Made by a program: the position numbers and the translations under genes. DNA of 64,000 nucleotides from Colletes latitarsis (taxonomy: Eukaryota; Arthropoda; Insecta; Hymenoptera; Colletidae), in NCBI RefSeq assembly GCF_051014445.1, contig NC_135136.1, forward strand, positions 11,054,001 to 11,118,000, in the 5' to 3' direction. A model generated the notes under the pieces. That model saw only the letters and a program-made list of their open reading frames with translations. It did no database searches and was not told the DNA's origin. Positions 14,050 to 28,900 of the stretch are shown in pieces. Position 1 is the first letter of the stretch; every line of letters starts with the position of its first letter.

Positions 14050-14410
14050 AATCCCAGACCTATCCCAGACATAACTTGCGTTATCCTATAAAATATTGAT
14101 CGAATCCAGTTTTAATAGACAGTTTTAGTGTGGTACCACTTTACTACGTGATCCAATGCTGAAAAAACCCTCGATCAGGTCAACATGTATGTTAAAACTG
14201 CGATTGTATGACACTGATGAGGGCAAATCCCAGACCTATCCCAGACATAACTTGCGTTATCCTATAAAATATTGATCGAATCCAGTTTTAATAGACAGTT
14301 TTAGTGTGGTACCACTTTACTACGTGATCCAATGCTGAAAAAACCCTCGATCAGGTCAACATGTATGTTAAAACTGCGATTGTATGACACTGATGAGGGC
14401 AAATCCCAGA
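14050..14410 (+). repeat. Two nearly identical adjacent monomers
   Basis: The monomers beginning at about 14050 and 14226 share all their private variants, including AATAGACAGTTTTAG, CAATGCTGAAAAAACC and GCGATTGTATGACAC. This is a very recent single-monomer tandem duplication. Confidence 0.8.
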
Positions 14411-16075
14411 CCTAGCCTAGACCTAACGTGTATTATCCTGTAAAATATTAATCGAAATCAGGTTTAATGGTCTGTTTCAGCGTGGTACCACATCACTACG
14501 TGATGGAAACCAGAAAAAAACCTGGATCTGTTCAAGAAGTATGTGAAGAATGCGAAAGTATGAGGCTGATGAAGGCAAATCCTAGACCTAACCTAGACCT
14601 AACATGTGTTATCCCGTAAAATATTGACGGAAACGAGGTTTAATTGACAGTTTCATTGTGGCACCACATTACTACGTGCTCTAAACCGGAAAAGCCCAGG
14701 ATCTGTTCAACAAGTATGTGAAGAATGCGAAAGTATGAGTCTGATGAGGGAAAATCCCAGGCCTAACCTGGACCCAACATGAGTTATCGTCTAAAATACT
14801 GACCGCAACCAGGTTTAATGGACTGTTTCATTGTGGTACCACATTACTACGTGATCCAAATCAGAAAAAGCCAGGGATCTGTTCATCAAGTATGTGAAAA
14901 ACGCGAAAATATGTCCCTGATGAGAGCAAATGCCAGAACTGTCCCAGACCTAACTTGCCTTATCCTATAAAATATAGATCGAAATCAGGTTTAATTGACT
15001 GTTTCAGTGTGGGACCACTTCACGACGTGATCCAAACCAGAAAAAACCATCGATACGGTCAACATGTATATTAAAACTGCGAAAGTATGACCCTGGGGGG
15101 GGGCAAATCCCAGACCTATCCCAGACCTAACTTGCGTTATCCTGTAAAATATTGATCGAAACCGGGTTTAATTGATTGTTTCAGTGTGGTACCACATTAC
15201 TACCTGATACAAACCGGAAAAAACTCAGGATGTGTTCAACAAGTATGTGAAGAATGCGAAAGTATGTGTCTGATGAGGGAAAATCCCTGGCCTAACCTAG
15301 ACCTAACATGCGTTATCCTCAAAAATATTGATCGAAACAGGGTTTAATGGACTGTTTCAGTGTGTTACCACATTACTACGTGATCTAATCCAGAAAAGCC
15401 CAGGATCTGTTCAACAAGTATGTGAAGAATGCGAAAGTATGAGTCTGATGAGGGCAAATCCCAGGCCTAATCTAGAGCTAACATGAGTTATCGTCTAAAA
15501 TATTGATCGAATCCAGGTTTAATGGACTGTTTCAGTGTGGTACCACATTACTACGTGATCCAGACCAGTGAAAGCCCAGAATCTGGCCAACAAGTTTGAG
15601 TAACATGCGAAAGTATGACCCAGATGAGGGCAAATCCTAGACCAAACCGAGACCTAACATGCGTTATCCTCCAAAATAAAGATCGATACCAGGTTTAATC
15701 GACTGATTCTGTGTGGTACCACATTACTACGTGATCCAAACTAGAAAAAACCCAGGATCTGTTCAACAAGTATGTGAAGAATGCGAAAGTATGAGCCTGA
15801 TTAGGGCAAATCCTAGACCTAGCCCAGACATAACATGCGTTATCCACTAAAATATTAATCGAAACCAGGTTTAATGATATGATTCAGTGTGGTACCATAT
15901 TACTACGTGATCGAAACCAGAAAAAACCCAGAATCTGTTCACTAAGTATGTGAAGAATGCGAAAGTATGAGACTGATAAGGGCAAATCCTAGACCTAACA
16001 TGTGTAATCCTCTAAAATATTGACGGAAACCAGGTTTAATTGACAGGTGCAGTGTGGCACCACATTACTACGTGA

Positions 16076-17085
16076 TCCAAACCAGAAAAAACCCAGGATC
16101 TGTTCAACACGTATGTGAAAAACGCGAAAGTATGAGCCTGATTTGGGCAAATCCCAGACCTATCCCAGACATAACTTGCGTTATCCTATAAAATATTGAT
16201 CGAATCCAGTTTTACTGGACTGTTTTAGTGTGGTACCACTTTACTACGTGATCCAATGCAGAAAAAACCCTCGATCAGGTCAACATGTATGTTAAAACTG
16301 CGATTGTATGACCCTGATGAGGGCAAATCCTAGACCTAACATGTGTAATCCTCTAAAATATTGACGGAAACCAGGTTTAATTGACAATTTCAGTGTGGCA
16401 CCACATTACTACGTGATCCAAAGCAGAAAAAACCCAGGATCTGTTCAAGAAGTATGTGAGGAATGCGAAAGTATGAGACTGATGAGGGCAAATCCTAGAC
16501 CTAACATGTGTAATCCTCTAAAATATTGACCGCAACCAGGTTTAATGGACTGTTTCATTGTGGTACCACATTACTACGTGATCCAAATCAGAAAAAACCC
16601 AGGATCTGTTCAACACGTATGTGAAAAACGCGAAAGTATGAGCCTGATTTGGGCAAATCCCAGACCTATCCCAGACATAACTTGCGTTATCCTATAAAAT
16701 ATTGATCGAATCCAGTTTTACTGGACTGTTTTAGTGTGGTACCACTTTACTACGTGATCCAATGCAGAAAAAACCCTCGATCAGGTCAACATGTATGTTA
16801 AAACTGCGATTGTATGACCCTGATGAGGGCAAATCCTAGACCTAACATGTGTAATCCTCTAAAATATTGACGGAAACCAGGTTTAATTGACAATTTCAGT
16901 GTGGCACCACATTACTACGTGATCCAAAGCAGAAAAAACCCAGGATCTGTTCAAGAAGTATGTGAGGAATGCGAAAGTATGAGACTGATGAGGGCAAATC
17001 CTAGACCTAACATGTGTAATCCTCTAAAATATTGACCGCAACCAGGTTTAATGGACTGTTTCATTGTGGTACCACATTACTACGT
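16076..17085 (+). repeat. 506-bp three-monomer unit in tandem, with two short monomers per unit
   Basis: CTGATTTGGGCAAATCCC occurs once in each unit, its ATTTGGG core starting at 16141 and 16647, so the unit is 506 bp. That equals three monomers minus 22 bp, because two of the three carry the single-unit 11-bp tract (about 165 bp each). This is a clean small higher-order repeat. Confidence 0.78.
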
Positions 17086-20000
17086 GATCCAAATCAGAAA
17101 AAGCCAGGGATCTGTTCAACAAGTATGTGAAAAACGCGAAAATATGACCCTGATGAGTGCAAATTCCAGAACTGTCCCAGACCTAACTTGCGTTATCCTA
17201 TAAAATATTGATCGATACCAGGTTTAATCGACTGTTTCTGTGTGGTACCACATTACTACGTGTTCCAAACCAGAAAAAATCCCAGGATCTGTTCAACAAG
17301 TATGTGAAAAATGCGAAAATATGACCCTGATGAGGGCAAATCCCAGACCTCTCCCAGACCTAACTTGCGTTATCGTCTAAAATATTGATCAAAACCAGGT
17401 TTAATTGACTGTATCAGTGTGGTACCACTTTACGACGTGATCCAAAGCAGAAACAACCATCGATCTGTTCAACAAGTATGAAAAATATGCGAAGGTATGA
17501 GTCTGATGGGTGCAAATCCCAGGCCTAACCTAGACCTAACATGCGTTATCCTCTAAAATATTGATCGAAACCAGGTTTAATTGACTGTTTAAGTGTGGTA
17601 CCACATTACTACGTGATCCAGACCAGTGAAAGCCCAGAATCTGGCCAACAAGTTTGAGTAACATGCGAAAGTATGACCCAGATGAGGGCAAATCCTAGAC
17701 CAAACCGAGACCAAACATGCGTTATCCTCAAAAATATTGATCGAGACCAGGTTTAATCGACTGATTCTGTGTGGTACCACATTACTACGTGATCCAAACT
17801 AGAAAAAACCCAGGATCTGTTCAACAAGTATGTGAAAAACGCGAAATTATGAGCCTGATGAGGGCAAACCCCAGACTTAACCTAGACCTGACATGTGTTA
17901 TCCTCTAAAATATTGACGGAAACCAGGTTTAATTGACAGTTTCAGTGTGGTACCACATGGCTACGTGATCCAAAGCAGAAAAAATCCTCGATCAGGTCGA
18001 CATGTATGTTAAAACTGCGAAAGTATGTCCCTGATGAGGGCAAATCCCAGACCAAATCTAGACCTAACATGTGTCATCCACTAAAATATTAATCGAAACC
18101 AGGTTTAATTGTCTGTTTCAGTGTGGTACCACAATACTACCTGATCGAAACCAGGAAAAACCCAGAATCTGTTCAAGAAGTATGTGAAGAATGCGAAAGT
18201 ATGAGATCGATGAGGGCAAATCCTAGATCTAACATGTGTAATCCTCTAAAATATTGACGGAAACCAGGTTTAATTGACAGTTTCAGTGTGGTACCACATT
18301 ACTACGTGATCCAATCCAGAAAAAGCCCAGGATCTAGCCAACAAGTATGAGAAATATGCGAAAGTATGAGCCTGATGAGGGCAAATCCAAGACCTAGCCC
18401 ACACCTAACATGCGTTATCCTCTGAAATATTTATCAAGACCATGTTAAATTGACTGTTTCAGTGTGGTACCACATTACTACGTGATCCAAACCAGAAAAA
18501 ACCCAGGATCTGTTCAACAAGTATGTGAAAAACGCGAAAGTATGAGCATGATGAGGGCAAATCTCTGGCCTAACCTAGACCTAACATGAATTATTCTCTA
18601 AAATATTGATCGAAAATCAGGTTTAATGGACTGTTTCAGTGTGGTACCACATTACTACGTGATCCAAATCAGAAAAAGCCAGGGATCTGTTCAACAAGTA
18701 TGTGAAAAACGCGAAAATATGACCCTGATGAGGGCAAATCCTAGACCTGTCCCAGACCTAGCTTGCGTTATCCTCTAAAATATTGCTCGAAACCAGGTTT
18801 AATTGTCTGTTTCAGTGTGGTACCACATTACTACGTGATCGAAACCAGAAAAAGCCCAGGATCTGTTCAACAAGTATGTGAAGAATGCGAAAGTATGAGT
18901 CTGATGAGGGAAAATCCCAGGCCTAACCTAGACTTGGCATGCGTTATCCTCTAAAATATTGACGGAAACCAGGTTTAATTGACAGTTTCAGTGTGGTACC
19001 ACATTAATACGTGATCCAATCCAGAAGAAGCCCAGGATCTAGCCAACAAGTATGTGAAAAACGCGAAAGTATGAGCCTGATAAGGGCAAATCCCAAACCT
19101 AACCTAGACCTAACATGTGTTATCGTCTAAAATATTAATCGAAACCTGGTTTAATGGTCTGTTTCAGTGTGGTACCACATTACTACGTTATCGAAACCAG
19201 AAGAAACCCAGGATCTGTTCAAGAAGTATGTGAAGAATGCGAAAGTATGAGACTGATGAGGGCACATCCTAGACCTAACCTAGACCTAACATGTGTTACC
19301 CTCTAAAATATTGACGGAAACCAGGTTTAATTGACAGTTTCAGTGTGGTACCACATTACTAAGTCATCTAATCCAGAAGAAGCCCAGGATCTAGCCAACA
19401 AGTATGAGAAATATGCGAAAGTATGAGCGTGATGTGGGCAAATCCTTGACCTAGCCCAGACCTAACATGCGTTATCATCTGAAATATTTATCAAGACCAT
19501 GTTTAATTCACTGTTTCAGTGTGGTACCACATTACAACGTGATCCAAACCAGAAAAAACCCAGGATCTGTTTAACAAGTATGTGAAGAATGCGAAAGTAC
19601 GAGCCTGATGAGGGAAAATCGCAGGCCTAACCTAGACATAACATGCGTCATCCTCTAAAATATTGATCGAATCATGGTTTAATGGACTGTTTCAGTCTGG
19701 TACCACTTTACTACGTGATCCAAAGCAGAAAAAATCCTCGATCAAGTCGAAATGTATGTTAAAACTGCGAAAGTATGACACTGATGAGGGCAAAGCCAGA
19801 CCTAATCTAGACCTAACATGTGTTATCCACTAAAATATTAATCGAAACCAGGTTTAATGATCTGTTTCAGTGTGGTACCACATTACTACGTGATCGAAAA
19901 CAGAAAAAACCCAGGATCTGTTCAACAAGTAAGTGAAGAATGCGAATGTATGAGTCTGATGAGGGAAAATCCTAAACCTAACATGTGTAATCCTCTATAA

Positions 20001-21699
20001 TATTAACGGAAACCAGGTTTAATCGACTGTTTCAGTGTGGTACCACATTACTACGTGGTCGAAAACAGAAAAAACCCAGGATCTGCACAAGTATGAGAAA
20101 TATGCGAAAGTATGAGCCTGATGAGGGCAAATCCTAGACCTAACCCAGACCTAACGTGCGTCATCCTCTAAAGTATTGATCGAAACCAGGTTTCATGGAC
20201 TATATCAGTGTGATACCACATTACCACGTGATCCAAACCAGAAAAAGCCCGGGATCTGGCCAACATGTATGCGAAAAATGTGAAAGTATGACCCTAATGT
20301 GGGCAAATCTCTGACCTAACCTAGACCTAACATGAAGTATTCTCTAAAATATTGATCGAATCCAGGTTTAATGTACTGTTTCTGTGTGGTACCACATTAC
20401 TACGTGATCCAAATCAGAAAAAGCCAGGGATCTGTTCAACAAGTATGTGAAAAACGCTAAAATATGACCCTGATAATGGCAAATCCCAGACCTATCCCAG
20501 ACCTAGCTTGCGTTATCCTATAAAATATTGATCGAAACCAGGTTTAATTGACTGTTTCAGTGTGGTACCACTTTACTACGTGATCCAAAGCAGAAAAAAC
20601 CTTCGATCAGGTCGACATGTATGTTAAAACTGCGAAAGTATGACCCTGATGAGGACAAATCCCAGACCTAATCTAGACCTAACATGTGTTATCCACTAAG
20701 ATATTAATCGAAACCAGGTTTAATGATATGATTCAGTGTGGTACCACATTACTACGTGATCGAAACCAGAAAAAACCCAGAATCTGTTCAAGAAGTATCT
20801 GAGGAATGCGAAAGTATGAGACTGATGAGGGCAAATCCTAGACCTAACATGTGTAATCCTCTAAAATATTGACGGAAACCAGGAATAATTGACAGTTTCA
20901 GTGTGGTACCACATTACTACGTGTTCCAATCCAGAAAAAGCCCAGGATCTAGCCAACAATTATGAGAAATATGCGCAAGTATGAGCCTGATGAGGGCAAA
21001 TCCTAGACCTAGCCCAGGCCTAACAAGCGTTATCCTCTGAAATATTTATCAAGACCATGTTTAATTCACTGTTTCAGTGTGGTACCACATTACTACGTGA
21101 TCCAAACCAGAAAAATCCCGGGAACTGTTCAAGAAGTATGTGAAGAATGCGAAAGTATGAGTCTGATGAGGGAAAATCCCAGGCCTAACCTGGACCTAAC
21201 ATGCGTTATCCTCAAAAATATTGATCGAAACAAGGTTTAATGGACTGTTTCTGTGTGGGACCACATTACTGCGTGATCCATATCAGAAAAAGCCAGGGAC
21301 CTGTTCAACAAGTATGTGAAAAACGCAAAAATATGACCCTGATGAGGGCAAATCCCAGACCTGTCCCAGACCTAGCTTGCGTTACCCTCTAAAATATTGA
21401 TCGAAACCAGGTTTACTGGACTGTTTCAGTGTGGTACCACATTACTACGTGATCGAAACCAGGAAAACCCCAGGATCTGTTCAACAAGTATGTGAAAAAC
21501 GCGAAAGTATGATACTTATGAGGGCAAATCCCAGACCTAACCTAGGCCTAACATGTGCTATCGTCTAAAATATTGACGGAAACCTGGTTTAATTGACAGT
21601 TTCAGTGTGGTACCACATTAATACGTGATCCAATCCAGAAGAAGCCCAGGATCTAGCCAACAAGTATGTGAAAAACGCGAAAGTATGAGCCTGATGAGG

Positions 21700-22140
21700 G
21701 CAAATCCCAGACCTAATCTAGACCTAACATGTGTTATCCACTAAAATATTAATCGAAACCAGGTTTAATGATATGATTCAGTGTGGTACCACATTACTAC
21801 GTGATCCAATCCAGAAGAAGCCCAGGATCTAGCCAACAAGTATGTGAAAAACGCGAAAGTATGAGCCTGATGAGCGCATATCCCAGGCCTAATCTAGACC
21901 TAACATGTGTTATCCACTAAAATATTAATCGAAACCAGGTTTAATGATATGATTCAGTGTGGTACCACATTACTACGTGATCCAATCCAGAAGAAGCCCA
22001 GGATCTAGCCAACAAGTATGTGAAAAACGCGAAAGTATGAGCCTGATGAGCGCATATCCCAGGCCTAATCTAGACCTAACATGTGTTATCCACTAAAATA
22101 TTAATCGAAACCAGGTTTAATGATATGATTCAGTGTGGTA
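21700..22140 (+). repeat. Run of nearly identical monomers
   Basis: CGCATATCCCAGGCCTAATC starts at 21875 and at 22051, exactly 176 bp apart, inside monomers that are otherwise the same. A closely similar monomer precedes them. Confidence 0.78.
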
Positions 22141-22849
22141 CCACAATACTACGTGATGGAAACCAGAAAAAACCCAGAATCTGTTAAAGAAGAATGTGAA
22201 GAATGCGAAAGTATGAGACTGATGAGGGCAAATCCTTGACCTAACATGTGTAATCCACTAAAATATTGACGGAAACCAGGTTTAATTGACAGTTTCAGTG
22301 TGGTACCACATTAATACGTGATCCAATCCAGAAGAAGCCCAGGATCTAGCCAACAAGTATGTGAAAAACGCGAAAATATGACCCTGATGAGGGCAAATCC
22401 CAGACCTGTCCCAGACCTAGCTTGCGTTATCCTCTAAAATATTGATCGAAACCAGGTTTGCTGGACTGTTTCAGTGTGGTACCACATTAATACGTGATCC
22501 AATCCAGAAGAAGCCCAAGATCTGTTCAAGAGGTATGTGAAGAATGCGAAAGTATGAGCCTGATGACGGAAAATCGCAGGCCTAACATAGACTTAACATG
22601 CGTTATCCTCTAAAATATTGATCGAAACCAGGTTTACTGGACTGTTTCAGTGTGGTACCACATTACTACATGATCCAAACCAGAAAAAACCCAGGATCTG
22701 TTTAACAAGTATGTGAAGAATGCGAAAGTATGAGCCTGATGAGGGAAAATCGCAGACCTAATCTAGACCTAACATGTGTTATCCACTAAAATATTAATCG
22801 AAACCAGGTTTAATGATATGATTCAGTGTGGTACCACATTACTACGTGA

Positions 22850-23870
22850 TCGAAACCAGAAAAAACCCAGAATCTGTTCAAGATGTATGTGAGGAATGCG
22901 AAAGTATGAGACTGATGAAGGCAAATCCAAGACCTAACATATGTAATCCTCTAAAATATTGACGGAAACCAGGTTTAATTGACAGTTTCAGTGTGGTACC
23001 ACATTACTACGTGTTCCAATCCAGAAAAAGCCCAGGATCTAGCCAACAAGTATGAGAAATATGCGGAAGTATGAGCCTGACGAGGGCAAATCCTAAACCT
23101 AGCCCAGACCTAACATGCGTTGTCCTCTGAAATATTTATCAAGACCATGTTTAATTGACAGTTTCAGTGTGGTACCACATTACTACGTGATCCAATCCAG
23201 AAAAGCCCAGGATCAGTTCAACAAGTATGTGAAGAATGCGAAAGCATGTGTCTGATGAGGGAAAATCCCAGGCCTAACCGAGACCTAATATGCGTTATTC
23301 CCTAAAATATTGATCGAAACCAGGTTGAATAGATTGTTTCAGTGTGGTACCACATTCCTACGTGAACCAAACCAAAAGAAACCCAGAAGCTGGCCAACAA
23401 GTATGAGAAATATGCGAAAGTATGACCCTGATGAGGGCAAATCCCAGACCTAATCTAGACCTAACATATGTTATCCACTAAGATATTAATCGAAACCAGA
23501 TTTAATGATATGTTTCAGTGTGGTATCACATTACTACGTGATCGAAACCAGAAAAAACCCAGAATCTGTTCAAGATGTATGTGAGGAATGCGAAAGTATG
23601 AGACTGATGAAGGCAAATCCAAGACCTAACATATGTAATCCTCTAAAATATTGACGGAAACCAGGTTTAATTGACAGTTTCAGTGTGGTACCACATTACT
23701 ACGTGTTCCAATCCAGAAAAAGCCCAGGATCTAGCCAACAAGTATGAGAAATATGCGGAAGTATGAGCCTGACGAGGGCAAATCCTAAACCTAGCCCAGA
23801 CCTAACATGCGTTGTCCTCTGAAATATTTATCAAGACCATGTTTAATTGACAGTTTCAGTGTGGAACCAC
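22850..23870 (+). repeat. 692-bp offset duplication within array 1
   Basis: The block from about 22850 to 23170 recurs at about 23550-23870. The shared string AGAATCTGTTCAAGATG starts at 22869 and 23561, about four monomers apart. Both copies share the variants ACATATGTAATCC, CTGACGAGGGC and CCTAAACCTAGCCC. Confidence 0.75.
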
Positions 23871-24179
23871 ATTACTACGTGACCCAATCCAGAAGAAGCC
23901 CAGGATCTAGTCAACAAGTATGTGAAGAATGCGAAAGTATGAGTCTGATGGGGGAAAATCGCAGGCCTAAACTAGACATAACCTGCGTTATCCTCTAAAA
24001 TATTGATCGAAACAAGGTTTAATGGACTGTTTCATTGTGGTACCACATTACTACGTGATCGAAACCAGAAAAAGCCCAGGATCTGTTCAACAATTATGAG
24101 AAGAATGCGAAAGTATGAGACTGGTGAGGGAAAATCCCAGGCCTATCCCAGACCTAACATGCGTTATCCTCAATCATAT

Positions 24180-24245
24180 TGATCGAAACCAGGTTTAATC
24201 GACTGTTTCAGTGTGGTACCACATTACTCCGTGATCGAAACCAGG
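24180..24245 (+). repeat. 14-bp direct repeat 52 bp apart inside one monomer (example)
   Basis: TGATCGAAACCAGG occurs at 24180-24193 and again at 24232-24245, either side of the palindrome. Most monomers keep a degraded version, such as GATCGAAACCAGG on the left and GATCCAAACCAG on the right. This suggests the monomer arose from a shorter internal duplication. Confidence 0.75.
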
Positions 24246-25989
24246 AAAAACCCAGGATCTGTTCAAGAAGTATGTGAACAATACGACAGTATGACCCAGA
24301 TGAGGGCAAATCCCAGACCTAACCTAGACCTAACATGTGTTATCGTCTAAAATACTAATCGAAACCTGGTTTAATGGTCTGTTTCAGTGCTGTACCACAT
24401 TACTACGTTATCCAAACCAGAAAGAACCCAGTATCTGTTCAAGAAGTATGTGAAGAATGCGAAAATATGAGACTGATGAGGGCAAATCCTAGACCTAACC
24501 TAGACCTAACGTGCGTTATCCACTAAAATATTAATCGAAATCAGGATTAATCGACTGTTTCAGTGTGGTACCACATTACTACGTGATCCAACCCAGGAAA
24601 GCCCAGGATCTGTTCAGCAAGTATGCGAAAAATGTGAAAGTATGACCCTGATTTGGGCAAATATCTGGCCTGACCTAGACCTAACATGAATTATTCTCTA
24701 AAATATTGAACGAAACCAGGTTTAATTGACTGTTTCAGTGTGGTACCACTTTACTACGTGATCCAAACCAGGAAAGCCCAGGATCTGTTCAACAAGTATG
24801 TGAAAAATGCGAGGGTGTGAGCCTGATGAAGGCAAATCCTAGACCTAGCCCAGACCTAACATGCGTTATCCTCTAAAATAGTGATCGAAACCAGGTTTAA
24901 TGGACCGTTTCAGTGTGGTACCACATTACTACGTGATCCAAAGCAGAAAAAACCCACGATCAGGTCAACATGTATGTTAAAACTGCAAAAGTATGACTTT
25001 GATGTGGGCAAATCCCAGACCTATCCCAGACCTAACTTCCGTTATCCTCTAAAATATTGACGTAAACCAGGTTTAATTGACAGTTTCAGTGTGGTACCAC
25101 ATTACTAAGTGATCCAAACCAGAAGAAGCCCAGAAGCTGGCCATCAAGTATGAGAAGTATGCGAAATTGCGAGCCTGATGAGGGCAAATCCCAGACCTAT
25201 CCCAGACGTAACTTGCGTTACGCCCTAAAATATTGATCGAAACCAGGTTTAGTTGACTGATTCAGTGTGGTACCACTTTAGTACGTGATCCAAAGCAGAA
25301 AAAACGCTCGATCAGGTCAACGTGTATGTTAAAACTGCGAAAGTATGAGTCTGATGAGGGAAAATCACAGGCCTAACCTAGACATAACATGCGTTATCCT
25401 CAAAAATATTGATCGAAACCAGGCTTAATGGACTGTTTTAGTGTGGTACCACATTACTATGTGATCCAACCCAGAAAAAGCCAGGGATCTGTTCAACAAG
25501 TATGCGAAAAACGGGAAAATTTGACCCTGATGAGGGCAAATCCCAGACCTATCCCAGACCTAACATGCGTTATCCTCTAAAATATTGATCGAAACCAGGT
25601 TTAATTGATTGTTTCCGTGTGGTACCACTTTACTACGTGATCCAAAGCAGAAAACAACCCTCGATCAGGTCAACATGTATGTTAAAACTGCGAAAGTTTG
25701 AGTCTGATGAGGGAAAATCCCAGGCCCAACCTAGACCTAACGTGCGTTATCCTATAAAATGTTGATCGAGACCAGGATTAATCGACTGTTTCAGTGTGGT
25801 ACCACTTTACAACGTGATCCAATCCAGAAAAAGGCCAGGATCTGTTCAACAAGTATGTGAAAAACGCGAAAATATGACCCTGATGAGGGCAAATCCCAGA
25901 CCTATCCCAGACCTAACTTGCGTTATCCACTAGAATATTGATCGAAAGCTGGTTTAATTGACCGTTTCGGTTTGGTACCACATTACTAC

Positions 25990-28900
25990 GTGATCGAAAC
26001 CGGAAAAAACCCAGGATCTGTTCAAGAAGTACGTGAAGAATGCGAAAGTATGAGACTGATGAGTGCTAATCCTAGACCTAACCTAGACCTAACATGTGTT
26101 ATCCTCTAAGATATTGACGGAAACCAGGTTTAATCGACTGTTTCAGTGTGGTACCACATTACTACGTGGTCGAAAACAGAAAAAACCCAGGATCTGCGCA
26201 AGTATGAGGAATATGCGAAAGTATGAGCCTGATGAGGGCAAATCCTAGACCTAACACAGACCTAACGTGCGTTATCCTCTAAAATATTGATCGAAACCAG
26301 GTTTCATGGACTGTATCAGTGTGATACCACATTACTACGTGATCCAAACCAGAAAAAGCTGGGATCTGGCCAACAAGTATGCGAAAAATGTAAAAGTATG
26401 ACCCTAATGTGGGCAAATCTCTGGCCTAACCTAAACCTAACATGAATTATTCTCTAAAATAATGATCGAAACCAGGTTTAATGGAATGTTTCAGTGTGGT
26501 ACCACATTACTACGTGATCCAAATCAGAAAACGCCAGGGATCTGTTCAACAAGTATGTGAAAAACGATAAAATATGACTCTGGTGGGGGCAAATCCCAGA
26601 CCTATCCCAGACCTAGCTTGCGTTATCCTATCAAATATTGATCGAAACCAGGTTTAATTGACTGTTTCTGTGTGGTAACACTTTACTACGTGATCCAAAG
26701 CAGAAAAAACCCTCGATCAGGTCGACATGTATGTTAAAACTGCGAAAGTATGACCCTGATGAGGGGCAAATCCCAGACCTAATCTAGACCTAACATGTGT
26801 TATCCACTAAGATATTAATCGAAACCAGGTTTAATAGATTGTTTCAGTGTGGTACCACATTCCTACGTGAACCAAACCAAAAGGAACCCAGAAGCTGGCC
26901 AACAAGTATGAGAAATATGCGAAAGTATGAGCCTGATGAGGGCAAATCCCAGACCTATCCCAGACCTAACTTGCGTTACCCCCCAAAAATATTGATCGAA
27001 ACCAGGTTTAATTGACTGATTCAGTGTGGTACCACTTTAGTACGTGTTCCAAAGCAGAAAAAAGGCTCGATCAGGTCAACATGTATGTTAAAACTGCGAA
27101 AGTATGAGTCTGATGAGGGAAAATCCCAGGCCTAACCTAGACATAACATGCGTTATCCTCAAAAATATTGATCAAAACCAGGCTTAATGGACTGTTTCAG
27201 TGAGGTACCACATTACTACGTGATCGAAACCAGAAAAAACCCAGAATCTGTTCAAGATGTATGTGAGGAATGCGAAAGTATGAGACTGATGAAGGCAAAT
27301 CCTAGACCTAACATGTGTAATCCTCTAAAATATTGACGGAAACCAGGTTTAATTGACAGTTTCAGTGTGGTACCACATTACTACGTGATCCAAACCAGAA
27401 AAAACCCAGGATCCGTTCAACAAGTATGTGAAGAATGCGAAAGTATGAGACTGATGAGGGCTAATCCTAGACCTAACCTAGACCAAACATGTGGCATCCT
27501 CTAAAATATTGACGGAAACCAGGTTTGATTGACAGTTTCAGTGTGGTACCACATTACTACGTGATCCAAACCAGAAAAAACCCAGGATCTGTTCAACAAG
27601 TATGTGGAAAATGCGGAGGTATGAGCCTGATGAGGGCAGATACCAGACCTATCCCAGACCTAACTTGCGTTATCCTCTAAAATATTAATCGAAACCAGGT
27701 TTAATTGACTGTTTCAGTGTGGTACCACATTACTACGTGATCCAAAACAGAAAAAACCCTCGATCAGGTCAACATGTATGTAAAAACTGCGAAAGTATGA
27801 CTCTGATGGGGGCAAATCCCAGACCTATCCCAGACCTAACTTGCGTTATCCTCTAAAATATTGACGTAAACCAGGTTTAATTGACAGTTTCAGTGTGGTA
27901 CCACATTACTACGTGATCCAAACCAGAAAAGCCCAGGATCTGTTCAGCAAGTATGTGAAAAATGCGAGGGTATGAGCCTGATGAAGGCAAATCCTAGACC
28001 TAGCCCAGACCTAACATGCGTTATCCTCTAAAATAGTGATCGAAACCAGGTATAATGGACCGTTTCAGTGTGGTACCACATTACTACGTGATCCAAACCG
28101 GAAAAAACCCAGGATCTGTTCAAGAAGTACGTGAAGAATGCGAAAGTATGAGACTGATGAGTGCTAATCCTAGACCTAACCTAGACCTAACATGTGTTAT
28201 CCTCTAAGATATTGACGGAAACCAGGTTTAATCGACTGTTTCAGTGTGGTACCACATTACTACGTGGTCGAAAACAGAAAAAACCCAGGATCTGCGCAAG
28301 TATGAGGAATATGCGAAAGTATGAGCCTGATGAGGGCAAATCCTAGACCTAACACAGACCTAACGTGCGTTATCCTCTAAAATATTGATCGAAACCAGGT
28401 TTCATGGACTGTATCAGTGTGATACCACATTACTACGTGATCCAAACCAGAAAAAGCTGGGATCTGGCCAACAAGTATGCGAAAACTGCGAAAGTATGAG
28501 TTTGATGAGGGAAAATCCCAGGCCTAACCTAGACATAACATGCGTTATCCTCAAAAATATTGATCAAAACCAGGTTTAATGGAATGTTTCAGTGTGGTAC
28601 CACATTACTACGTGATCCAAATCAGAAAACGCCAGGGATCTGTTCAACAAGTATGTGAAAAACGCTAAAATATGACTCTGGTGGGGGCAAATCCCAGACC
28701 TATCCCAGACCTAGCTTGCGTTATCCTATCAAATATTGGTCGAAACCAGGTTTAATTGACTGTTTCTGTGTGGTAACACTTTACTACGTGATCCAAAGCA
28801 GAAAAAACCCTCGATCAGGTCGACATGTATGTTAAAACTGCGAAAGTATGACCCTGATGAGGGCAAATCCCAGACCTAATCTAGACCTAACATGTGTTAT

